Notes under the pieces: model-generated | What the model saw: only the letters and a program-made list of their open reading frames with translations | Databases searched by the model: none | What the model was told of the DNA's origin: nothing | In this document: positions 34,601-45,278 of the stretch, piece by piece | How the letters are laid out: every line of letters starts with the position of its first letter | How positions within the stretch are numbered: position 1 is the first letter of the stretch | Assembly (NCBI GenBank): GCA_033439255.1 | Contig: CM065885.1 | Span: 1,302,001-1,366,000, forward strand | Reading direction: 5' to 3' | Length of the DNA stretch: 64,000 nucleotides | Source of the DNA: Hericium rajendrae | Taxonomy: Eukaryota > Basidiomycota > Agaricomycetes > Russulales > Hericiaceae | Position numbers and translations under genes: made by a program

Positions 34601-37600
34601 ACTTTGGACACGAAAGGGAACGACCTCGCTGCGCGCAGGTTGCATTCGATAACCTTGATCTCGTTGTTCTTTGCAATGAACTGGATGTTGTATGGGCCGG
34701 TCACATTCAGGGCATTTCCAATCTTCGCGGTTGCTTCCTCGATCTGGCGGACGGTCGTGGGGTCGAGATCCTGGGGAGGGTGGATGAGCGTCGCGTCGCC
34801 GGAGTGCACGCCGGCGTTCTCGACGTGCTCGGAGATGTAGTGCATGATCATCTTGCCATCCTTCGCAACAGCATCCATCTCAATCTCTTTCGCCTGCTCG
34901 ATGTACTTGGTGATGACGACGGGATGGTCGCGAGAGACGGCCGTGGCTTGAGTGAGATAGTTCGACAGGTCATCGCCCGTGGAGACGACGTTCATCGCAG
35001 CGCCAGAGAGGACGTACGAAGGCCGAACCAGGACAGGATAGCCAACTGTCTCACAGAAGGTCTGTGCCTCCTCGAAACTAGTAAGCTCCTTCCACAAAGG
35101 CTGGTCCACACCGATCTCATCCAGGAGGCGAGAGAACTTGAACCTGTTCTCAGCGGTATCGATCATCTCCGGCGAGGTTCCATAGATGTGGACATTCTGG
35201 CGGTACAGCGGCAGGGCGATGTTGTTCGGGGTCTGGCCACCCATGGCGAGAATGACGCCGCGGGACCCCTCGGTGTCGTAGATATCGAGGATGGTCTCCA
35301 GGCTGATGTTCTCGAAGTACAAGCGGTCCGCTTCGTCATAATCCGTACTGACAGTCTCCGGGTTGTAATTGACCATGATGGTCGAGATGCCCTGGTCGCG
35401 CAGCGTCCTGATGGCCCGAACGGCACACCAGTCGAATTCGACAGACGATCCGATGCGGTAGACACCAGAACCCAGCACCATTACACCGCGGTCGTTGAAT
35501 TCGATGTCATGTTCGATGGCGTTGTACGTCGTGTAAAGGTAGTTCGTGAATGCGGGGAACTCAGCCGCAACAGTGTCGATCTGTTTGACGAATGGGAAGA
35601 TGCCGCCTTCTTGGCGCAGACGGCGGACAGCAAGCTCGTTGGATTCCATGCAGATGGCCAACTGACGGTCAGAGAAACCGAGCTGCTTTGCCTGGCAAAG
35701 AACAGCCGGCGTGATGCTCGCAACGTTCAGCGTCCTGGCGTCAACGAAATCAGTTTCACTCGTCACACATGAAACGCGGCACTTACGAAAGGCGCTCCTC
35801 CATCATGAAAATGTGCTGAAGCTTCGTCAAGAACCATTTGTCTATGTTCGTCATGTGCCAGATCTTGTCAACAGAGTAACCGCGATGGAAAGCGGTAGAG
35901 ATGGCGAAGATGCGCTTGTCCGTCGGATTGACCAGCTCTTCATCGATGTCCTCGACGTAATCATTCTGGCGTAAAAGTCTCAGCAAGATACAATCCGACG
36001 ATAGAATGATACTCACCTTCGCAAAGCCAGAAAACTGATCATCGATGCAACGGATGGCTTTCTGGAAGGTCTCCTCGAAGGTCCTACCAATGCTCATGAC
36101 TTCACCGACACTCTTCATGCTGCTGCTTAGGAGTCGACTGACGCGACTGAACTTCTTCAAATCCCAGCGTGGGATCTTGACGACGACATAATCCAAGCTC
36201 GGCTCGAAGCAGGCAGAAGTGACTTTCGTGACGGAGTTCTTGATCTCGTTCAGGGGTATACCAAGACCGAGCTTAGCAGCAATGAAAGCCAGAGGATAAC
36301 CAGTCGCTTTGGAGGCGAGGGCCGAGGAGCGAGAGAGACGGGCGTTAACCTGAAAGGAAGTCAGTCCGAGAACATAAATAATCGTACGGGGCACCAACCT
36401 CGATGATACAGTACTCGCGCGAGGTGGGATTCAAAGCGTATTGGATGTTGCACTCGCCAACGACGCTCAGATGGCGGATGACGTTGATAGCAGTCGTGCG
36501 CAGCATATTGTAGTCGACATCCGAGAGAGTCTGCGAAGGCGCGACGACAATTGAGTCACCGGTGTGAATGCCCAACGGGTCGAAATTCTGGTGAAGACGG
36601 GTGAGAAGCATGCCTTCCAAAGTGACAGCACACGTACCTCCATGTTACAGACTGTGATACAGTTGTCTCTGCAATCACGGACAACCTCGTACTCGATCTC
36701 TTTCCAGCCCTTCATACTCTTCTCCACCAGGACCTGCGGGCTCGTCGCGAACGCCTTCTCACACAGCGCCTTCAGCTGTGCCTCATTCTGCGCGAAACCG
36801 GATCCGAGGCCGCCAAGGGCATACGCCGCGCGGACGATGACCGGATAGCCAATCTCGTTCGCAGCCACAATCGCCTCCTCCTGCGTCGTTGCCGTGTTGC
36901 TTTGCGCACACTTTTCGCCGATCTCCTCCATGGCGGACGCGAAGTGCTGCCGGTCTTCCGTGGTGATGATCGTCTCGATGGACGTGCCGAGCACCTGCAC
37001 GCCGAGGCTCGCGAACTCATCCTTGAGCTTGATGCCGACGTTGAGCGCGGTCTGCCCACCGAAGGTCACGTAGATGCCGTCTGGCTTCTCATAGAGGATT
37101 ATCTTGCGCACGAACTCGGGAGTCACGGGCAGGAAGTAGACCTTGTCGGCGAGGCCTTTCGACGTCGCGATCGTCGCGATGTTCGGGTTCACCAAGATGG
37201 TGTAGATGCCCTCTTCCTTGAGTGCCTTGATGGCCTGCGAGCCGGAGTAGTCGAACTCTCCCGCCTGGCCGATTGAAAGGCCGCCTGAACCGAGGATGAG
37301 GACTTTCTGGACTTTGGCACGAGGAACGCGCTTCTCGTTGTCTTCCTTCTTGCCTCCAGGCATCGTGATGGGAACCATATTGTGTGTGGTGATGCAGTCC
37401 ATGATGTTCTGGATGAACACATCGAACAGGAACTCCGTGTCGCGCGGTCCGGGCGTCGACTCCGGGTGGAACTGGACGGAGAAGAACGGCTTGTCCTCGC
37501 AGTAGATGCCCTCATTGCTGCCGTCATTTGCGTTCTTGAACAGCTCCTTCCAGCCCGCGGGCAGCGTCGCGGTATCTACCTGGAAACCGTGATTCTGGCT

Positions 37601-38791
37601 GGTGATATAACAACGACCGCTCAGCGCGTCGGTGCAAGGTATGTTGTGTCCGCGGTTTCCGTACTTCATCTTCGACGTGCGCGCGCCAGCCGCGAGGGCC
37701 ATCAGCTGGTGCCCGAGACAGATCCCGAAGATAGGGCGGTCGCCCTTGTCCATGGCCTGCGCTAGGCGAGCGATCGTGTCCTGGACCATGGTCGGGTCGC
37801 CCGGACCGTTCGACAGGAAGAGGCCATCAAACGGCTCTTCCGAGGGTGAATCGAAGTCGTAGTCCCAGGGCACGACCTTCAGCTCGACACCGCGGTTCGT
37901 GAAGCAGCGAACCTGGTTGTACTTCATGCCGACGTCAACTGCGACCACACGGAGAGGGCGCCCCGAGGGATGCAGCTTCGGGACTCCCGTTGGCGCATGC
38001 AGGCGCGGGGACTGGATAGATACAGCTCTGACTAGGTTGTCGCCGTTGGGGTCTCGCCAGGCAATGTCGATGTAATCTTCGCGCCAGGCTGGTAACGCGC
38101 TCGGCGACCCCGCGCGAGAGGCTGGCACGGATTCCGGGATCAGTGCTCGCGCACGCCCGACAGGAGCACCTTCCTTCCGCGCGAGGATCCTACCCAACAT
38201 AGATCCCTTCTCGCGGATCCTTTTCGTAAGCGCCCGAGTGTCGACGCCGTACACAGCGGGGACGCCGTTCTCCTTCAGCCAGGTGCCGAGAGAGGACTTG
38301 GCGAGGAAGTGACTGAAGTCTTCCGAGTAGTAACCCACGATGAGCCCTGCAATATGGATGCGCGAGGACTCGAAGTTTTCCGGCAGAGCAGCGAAGTCGG
38401 TCGGTCGGCTGGGCACGCCGTAGTTCCCGATGAGTGGATATGTGAGGACGAGAATCTGGCCCTCATACGAGGGGTCCGTGAGGGATTCGGTGTAACCCAC
38501 CATGCCTGCTAGTGGTTAGACGAGCATCACGATTCGAGGCGGTAAGGCGCTCGTACCGGTCTGGAAAACGCATTCTCCAACGACACTTTTGTTTTCAGCA
38601 CCAAAACTGATACCTCGGAAGGCGGTTCCGTCTGTGAGCTCGAGGACCGCATCGACGTCGAGTTTTGTTCCGCTTGGCTTGAAAGAGAGGGAGGTAACAG
38701 GCGGGGCCGGGATGCCGTTAGCTGCATAGCTCGCAGAGCGAGAAATTACAGGCCGCGAAGCGCCAATTTTGGTGAACGACGGTGAGGACAT
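31631..38791 (-). CDS. URA2: Multifunctional carbamoyl-phosphate synthase II / aspartate carbamoyltransferase (URA2/CAD type)
   Basis: Carries the first two steps of de novo pyrimidine synthesis: glutamine-dependent carbamoyl phosphate formation and its condensation with aspartate. The start ATG complements 38789-38791 ([19 protein letters not shown]) and the stop follows [10 protein letters not shown] after a last intron. About 2,270 codons over roughly eight exons match the fungal size. Domain order: glutaminase with [17 protein letters not shown] (catalytic Cys); two carbamoyl-phosphate synthase ATP-grasp halves ([20 protein letters not shown], then the [20 protein letters not shown] half); the MGS-like regulatory domain ([18 protein letters not shown]); a dihydroorotase-like domain without the metal-binding HxH ([17 protein letters not shown]); and C-terminal ATCase ([40 protein letters not shown]). 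UTP feedback and UMP repression are known in yeast; no site is identified here. Confidence 0.96.
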
Positions 38792-39920
38792 GGCTGCTGC
38801 AGAGGAAGAAGATAGATTGTGGGCCGACCGCGTGCGTGTAACTAGACCTTGTCCTCTTCACTCGGCCTAGCAGGAGAGTTGGATCGAGTGAAGAGGAGAA
38901 GGAGAAGAAAAATCTCGCGTTTCCATCTGCGAAAACATACCGTCTGTGTTTGTCCGTGTTTGCGCCGACGCCCCAGATCTTTATCTGATTCTTGGTGTTC
39001 TCGATCGCTGCCAACGCCCAAATCCTGCTCGTGTGCCCTCTATGAGCGAATGGTAACCCCTACAATGCGGTCATAGAGCTGAAAGAAGCAAAGATGTTCT
39101 CCGCGTTTCATTTACACATCTACACTTCGTGTCCGGCTGGTAAGCGAGCGCTAATCAACGCAGCGTGACAGAAAACGCATACATACTTCGTGACTGTATG
39201 CGTGACATAACGCGCCAGGCACCAGCGCGAGAGTGACAGAGCGCGACGAGGAACTCTTCTGACATGTACTGTAAGTACTCGTAGACTGCAGCTTGCAAGA
39301 AGCGTCGAGCTCACGATGACGACTCGGAGGAGACTCCAGAATTTCATATCTCGGTCCTGATGTCTGCAATTGGATGAAGCGCATCTGACGATTTCCATAT
39401 CTCCAGTTCTCTACTAAGTACATCCACAAAAGAGATAAAGAAAGCTCACCTTACGCCGAGTCAGCCGTATAAAGAGAAATAAATACCGAGGGAAGTGAAA
39501 GAAGCGCTGAGGGAAGGGGGAAGGGGGGAAGAAAGAGTGAGAGAGGGAAAGTCGAACGCAAGGTATATAAGAAATCGAGATGAATATCTGAGCATGTCCA
39601 TGACATCAAGGATCGTACAGAGCGTGTCCGGAAGAAGAGAAAGCATGACCATACCGGGAGGACAGATAAAATACGTCGTCAAGTGGACAACACACTGTTA
39701 CGTGCGATTCCAACATGCTTTGATACACGACAGGCATTGGGCAAGGCGCCCGACAACTCAAATGAAGTCGGCGCGTGCATGTCAGTTTCAGGGGGCGCTT
39801 GCATGTCTGCATTGAAGCGTACCCGGGAAGTGTGATAGCATGTCCTTGCAAGAATGAACCTGTGCTAGATAGACGAGAGAAACACTGATAGGGAGATATT
39901 ACAGTGATACGTGTGCCTTG
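38792..39920. other. CAD upstream region
   Basis: The 5' leader of CAD is pyrimidine-rich on its sense strand near 38860-38910. Further out, a purine-rich stretch (39500-39560) is low complexity. No gene is recognised. Confidence 0.5.
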
Positions 39921-40942
39921 CTAGACCAGTTCAACGGTCCCCATCGCCAGAAGCTGCTCTACGACAGCGTAAGGTGTGAGGACGATCTGATCCTTTTTCA
40001 TCTGAAGAATCGCACCGCTATCGTACAGGTCATCATCGGGATCACGAAGCAGAAAACAGTCAAACCACATACCCTGGCAATCGCACCGGTGGGCACTCCT
40101 CTCGCGCATGAACGAATACTGCACGATTCTTATCGGGCTCAGTGACTAGTAAGCACATTGTGAACGAGCGAACACATAATGGCAGAAAGTAGCCCTACTC
40201 ATAGGCGGCATGAAGACGGTAGTGTCATCCATGGACTGCTGATGCTCTGGCAACGACTGAAGAACAGAAACCCGGAAATGTTTCTCTGTAAGCTGAGAGA
40301 ACCTGCGAACACATAGTCAGATTTCGGACTTGACAGATGATGAAAGACATACGCCTGCGCATGATCGAGTTCCGTTTGTGATAATCGTGCTTGCATCTCA
40401 GGCGTAGTCACGATATGACGTGCATACTTCTCTATCTAGCACATACTGTCAGCACTAACTTCAGAGGAACGTGCAGCGCCGCGACCTTGAATAATCTCGT
40501 CCTTAGATATGATCGGACGACGAACTTCACTCGCTCGACCTCTGTCTGCGCAAGCATGATGCGAAAATGCTCATCCTCGGAAGAGTCAGGATCTCCTCTC
40601 AGCAGCTGGACCGTTTCCGTCTACAAAATGTCAAGTCAGCGATGTTCGCAGCATAGACAGTCGTATGACTCCGAACATACCCACCTGCCGCCGAATGTGA
40701 TCTAGCAGCCTGCCAAGCACCTCTTCCTGTCCTGGAAGTATATCCGGCGCGTGTCGCTCATTCATCCAATACCGGATCATCTGCTGCAATGGCGACTCTT
40801 CCGGGCCGTCGCCAATATTAAAATGGTGCGTATAGTTGGGCGCAGCGCGATCGTCATCATCCGGCGCGTTCAGAGCGCGGCGAATGAAAGAGGGGCCTTC
40901 CATGGGATCATCGTCATCCAACAGCACATTGCGGGGAGGCAT
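39921..40942 (-). CDS. SLD5: GINS complex subunit Sld5
   Basis: Part of the CMG replicative helicase (Cdc45-MCM-GINS), nuclear. The start chosen is the ATG at 40942 (MPPRNVLLDDDDPMEGPSF); a longer in-frame extension upstream has no ATG supporting it. Sld5 features: the helical A domain with LQQMIRYWMNERHAPDILP, VLGRLLDHIRRQTETVQLL (spliced), and RIMLAQTEVERVKFVVRSYLRTR. The B domain is TEPDKNRAVFVHAREECPP, then LPGGAILQMKKDQIVL, closed by VEQLLAMGTVELV. The last intron (CCAGG|GTATGT ... CGATAG|C) restores the frame. About 230 residues, as expected. Divergently arranged with the microprotein gene 288 bp away. Confidence 0.9.
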
Positions 40943-41230
40943 GTTGCGAGGCAGACGGAAAGAAGAAAGAAGCTGTAGGGAGGTGGCACAGGCCAGCCAT
41001 CGCGAATTCAATTCCCAGATCGGAGGCGCGCCGCGTAAAGACCTGCCCTAAATACAACCGCGCGTGGCCGCCGACGATGACGTCGTTGGCTGTATTTCTG
41101 CACGTCGACGAGCTCCGCCTTGGATAGAGACTTTGGTGCTCAATTGGTGCTGCAAGACGTCACAGTAACAACTCAACATATAAGAGGACGGTTGTATGCG
41201 ACCCACGCTCGCCATCTTTCTTCCATCGCC
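40943..41230. promoter_or_regulatory. Divergent promoter, SLD5 / microprotein
   Basis: 288 bp between two start codons on opposite strands. TATAAG at 41179-41184 lies 47 nt before the microprotein ATG. Confidence 0.5.
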
Positions 41231-41571
41231 ATGGGGTGAGTCCTTGCACACGTCGCTGCGGGAGAACCTAACTGATACCCGGCCGATTGAACAGGATTAT
41301 ATTCTCCTGCATAGCAGGCATCTTCACCTGTATAGGCGATGTCATAATGAGCATTATAGGTTTCATTGCGGATTGCCTTGAATGCATAGTTGCAGGTAAG
41401 TACGGGGCAGATTGTCGAGTTGGCTTCATCTAATTACATGCTTTGTAGCAATCGCCGGACTCTGCACTGGTATTGCAGATTGTATCACCGGAATTTTGTG
41501 TTGTGGGTGAGTGCTCATTATAGACGTAATTACCCGAGCACACCAGCTAACATCCCTACAGAAGATGTTAA
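41231..41571 (+). CDS. 57-residue cysteine-rich hydrophobic microprotein, four exons
   Basis: The first exon is five bases (ATGGG). Splicing 41231-41235, 41295-41395, 41449-41506 and 41562-41571 gives a continuous protein beginning MGIIFSCIAGIFTCIGDVIM and ending GILCCGRC. All introns have good signals (GTGAGT...AACAG; GTAAGT...TTGTAG; GTGAGT with an AGCTAACAT branch and CTACAG). It is almost entirely Ile, Gly, Ala and Cys, with nine Cys (7, 14, 29, 32, 41, 47, 53, 54, 57). The periodic small/hydrophobic pattern and the Cys-Gly-Arg end resemble short unnamed proteins common in basidiomycete gene sets; I know no function for them. A membrane-embedded or lipid-modified peptide is possible (Gly2 and clustered Cys fit acylation); inference. 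Without splicing every frame is interrupted, so it is easily missed. Confidence 0.7.
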
Positions 41572-42726
41572 TCAAGGCCTCCGGGACGAACATGAGCTCC
41601 CGGAGGCCTGGTCTTGTGCCACACCGTCACGACTTTTTATAAGTACTGTATACCTTTTGAATGATGTAGGGTTTAGCATTCGTGGATCTGTATCATCTCT
41701 TTTCTGCTCAGATATACAAACGCTATCTTGTATTCAGATCCCAGGCTGAGGGCATGAAGTTCCTGAGTGGCTCTGGGGACTTCTAAGATCACAGCAATCA
41801 TGATGTGTCGAAATGTCGACTTCCTCTAACTCCACACCGACTCCAACTTCACGTGAAGCGCGCCCTGAGGCACGTGGAAGGCGAAGCTCAACTTCGCCGA
41901 TGCGGCCAGCAGTGCTCTGGGTCCTTGGTTCTATTCCCTGTTTTGCTCTCTTCTCTTAACATTTTTTCGTAGTGAACTTATAAGGAAGACAGATACCCTC
42001 GAGTGCCTGTCTGGCAAGCTGGTCCCAATGAAAGTCCAAGCTGAGTACTGGCGCTGAATTCCGACAACTTTTTCTTCCTGCATAGGACCAGGTATCACTT
42101 GATTTATGGCGCGCGATGCACACGTATTATCGCGACTCCATATCAGAGATTAAGCCCGCTAACATACGGCTTTGCTTTCTCCTAGACTTGAGGCTGCAGA
42201 ACGAGCTGATCTGGCGGCTTCCAAGAAGCTTCTATCTATCGAAGCACGGCACGAGACTTTCATTACGCCTTCGGTGGCCAAGTGCTCGAGATACTAGGTA
42301 TGTTCAAGATCAAGGATGGACTTGACGTATGCCAACGTGATGCAGATTTCCAAAATCGCACGGTCTCCTGCTCACCGTCGGATTTGTCGTCGAGCCCAAG
42401 CGCAGCGACGGGCGAGCCACATGTCGAGCTCAAGGCGCCGCTGCGAGAGCGCCGTCCTTTGGCCTGTGGAGCGACGAGCGTCTGGAGGTACGCCGGGGGT
42501 TCATGATACATCTATCTGCCATCGCGATCGGCCCGTTAGGCCATTCTCGCCGCCCGACTCCTCGGAAGACTTATCATCCCATTTGTCGACTGTGGGGCAA
42601 TGGCGAAGAATGGAGGCACCCTCACCGTGCGGTGCATGTTGCGTAATGGAATGCAAGCGCGACCTCACCGTACGGTCGTGCGCGAAATAGGATATGGCCC
42701 ATTTATGCTGTCAGATGACATGGAAG
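41572..42726. other. Intergenic, no gene recognised
   Basis: Short frames only (for example 42316-42690 +), without recognisable domains. Confidence 0.45.
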
Positions 42727-42734
42727 TATAAAAT
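42727..42734 (+). promoter_or_regulatory. TATA box of the aquaporin gene
   Basis: TATAAAAT, 72 nt before the ATG at 42806. Confidence 0.55.
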
Positions 42735-42805
42735 AGCGGGGGCGCTGGTCTTCGTTTTGTCGGGGATACTCTCTTCTTTCTATCCACAGATCACGTCAGC
42801 TCGCC

Positions 42806-44308
42806 ATGACCACTGCCACGTCGAAGAGCCCTCTCCGTAGAGAGAGTAATATCAGTGATACCACATCCCACAAGGGCGACGACATGCATGTCGACAAAGC
42901 CTCTGACCTGTCCGTCGACGAATTCGAGGCGCAGCATGAATATTACACCCGGTATCCTAACAACTGGTCCAAGATACGGTACGTACTCCAAATTTAATTT
43001 ATTAGACACGGTCTTAGTCTTATTCGCAGGGAAAAGCTTCGTGAGCCTGCTGCAGAGATGCTGGGCACTATGATTCTGGTGATCTTCGGGAACGGTGTGG
43101 ATTGTCAGAGTGTGCTTGGTGCGGATACTAGGGTGTCCGCGACGCCGAAGGGGGACTACCTTTCGCTGAGTTTCGGCTGGGCAATCGGCGCGTACATGAC
43201 AGCCAGACCAGGCGATTATGCTGACACATTTTTTGCAGGTGCCAGCCTTGGCGTTTGGGTCTCTGGTGGTGTCACCGGCGGTCATATCAACCCTGCAGTA
43301 CGCTGTGGTAGCTTTCATGCATTGCAGTACTCCGTCTGATTCTTTTGAAGGTCACCATTTCCTTGGCTGTCTTCAGGGACTTTCCATGGTGGAAGGTTCC
43401 GATCTATATTTTGGCCCAGATCATCGGCGCATGGATCGGTGCCATGCTTATTTACGCCAACTACTTCCACGCCATCAACATTGTCGAAGGCGGACACGGT
43501 GCACGAACGACTCCAGGAACAGCATCGCTGTTCGCCACGTACGCAGTAACTTACGAGCGCTTCCCATCTACCAATGAATCTCACCATATGCGGTTTGGCT
43601 AGATAGACTATCTGCCCGCTGCGAACAGCTTCTTCGAGGAGGCAAGTATCATGCTCCATTTTTCCAGTCCTTCCGTGCATGGCTGACCCCTTCCGGCATA
43701 TCACAGTTCATCGCGACATTTGCCCTCGTTCTAGTCGTGTTTGCGGTTACGGACCAGCGGAACGGGCCCCCTCCCCCAGGAATGGTGCCCCTGGTCATCT
43801 TCATCGTCATTCTGGGCGTCGGCGTCGCTTTTGGCATGCAGACAGGTAACGTAACTCGCGTCCTGGAATGTTTACCCCCCCCCCAACACCCAAGCCAGGC
43901 TACGCCGTGAACCCAGCTCGTGATCTTGGCCCACGAATCATGACCGCCATGATGGGCTATGGGAAAGCAGGTGCGCGCCTTGCGCCTTCGGTATCTCCTT
44001 CTAAGCCAATTTCTGACCGTTCAATTGTGTGATAGTCTTCGATTTCCGCAGTCAGTACTGGCTGTGGTGCCCGATCTTGGCTCCCATCTCCGGTGGATTG
44101 GTCGGCGCATTCGTCTACGATGTGCTCATCTTCACTGGCAGCGAGAGCATCCTGAACCGACCGTGAGTCCCCCTCCCTTCCACCCGAAGGCGATACTTAT
44201 ATCTGCCCCAGGAATGCCGCTGCGCGGAGGCATCATGCTACTGCGAAGCACGCAGAGCGCCAGAAGCCTCCTGCCGGCAATTTCCCCGCGGACGACGACA
44301 TTGTCTAA
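42806..44308 (+). CDS. Aquaglyceroporin (MIP family)
   Basis: Membrane channel for water, glycerol or small neutral solutes. It starts [18 protein letters not shown] with a ~55-residue hydrophilic N-tail, then [20 protein letters not shown] (helix 1, with the conserved AE..GT). The first pore motif is GGHINPAVT, completed across an intron; the second is [13 protein letters not shown]. The Asp after NPAR is the aquaglyceroporin mark, versus Ser or other residues in strict water channels. Other helices: [54 protein letters not shown] and [20 protein letters not shown]. The C-tail ends NFPADDDIV. About eight short introns; expected length about 330. The gene looks intact. Confidence 0.93.
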
Positions 44309-45278
44309 ACTACTCTTTGAACCGTGACCTTCATGTTGCCCTTATTCTGTTGGTATTGTTGGGACGACTAACCTCGGGCTAGTCTCTGTCTTTCACCCTA
44401 GTGTACGTTTACGATGTAGATACTGTTTGGTCTTGTTCATGACTGTCCGATTGTAACGATTCTGTATGTACGCCCGCAGGGATTTTATGCCTGCGAAACT
44501 TGCCGCCGGAGGTCAGGCCCGAGCCCAAAGCCGGGCGCGATAAAGAAGGGAACAATGAACCGCTAACGAACCTTGAGCCCCGGGATGAACGAAGATTCTC
44601 CTCCGGCCTCCGACGACCCTCCGTGCCTGCACTCAGCCATTCTGCCTGACGCTTTGATTTTTGGCCTTTGTCAAAGTGTGCATGTCATTGAGGACATCTG
44701 ACGATGTCTGTTTGAGTCGGACCCACCTCATTGTGCATTATGCAAGATACGCTCGGACCGACGAATGGTATGGCGCTGCAATTTCACGCCGCGATGATAT
44801 CATATCGGAAATGAACACGGAGCGGAACCTCTATTTGACTGGACCGACTCCGAAGTCGGACCGAGCAGCCAATGAAACGGATTGAGACCGTTTGAAGTCG
44901 ACGAATGTTATAATTTCAGTTAGCTGACGAGGACTCTGACGTCGATAGTGCATCGATCGCTTGAGCCACTTGTGCTGCCAGATCAACCAAGGCAGACTCA
45001 CCGTTCACAAAAAGAAATCCAGCGACGCTGCCTAACAGTCAGTCAGATCAGTGGAGAAATGAATTTATCATTTGGATAGGCTGTAATTATGATGGTAGCA
45101 ATGGTGAGATAGATATGATGAAGGTGAGACAACATTGGGAAGCGCAATAATCTAAATGGAAGTGTACCGCAAGATCAAGTCAAAGAAAGTTAGCTTTAGC
45201 GGGAAAGGATGTATGCTACTACACTCAAGCTTCTCGGATTCATGCGGCTCGGGAATGTCAATTACGGTTTCGATCCTA
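44309..45278. other. Intergenic with a possible orphan exon
   Basis: Mostly without supported features; one minus-strand exon-like piece lies at 44916-45027 (listed separately). Confidence 0.4.
44916..45027 (-). pseudogene. Orphan terminal-exon-like fragment
   Basis: After an acceptor-like TTAGGCAG, the minus strand reads SVAGFLFVNGESALVDLAAQ and continues amphipathically to SSSAN and a TGA. It looks like the last exon of a gene, but no upstream exons are recognisable between it and the GMC gene. It may be a gene remnant or chance. Family not recognised. Confidence 0.2.

Noticed and set aside
34780-35772. 330-codon plus-strand ORF
   Set aside because: Antisense shadow of the highly conserved second carbamoyl-phosphate synthase half.
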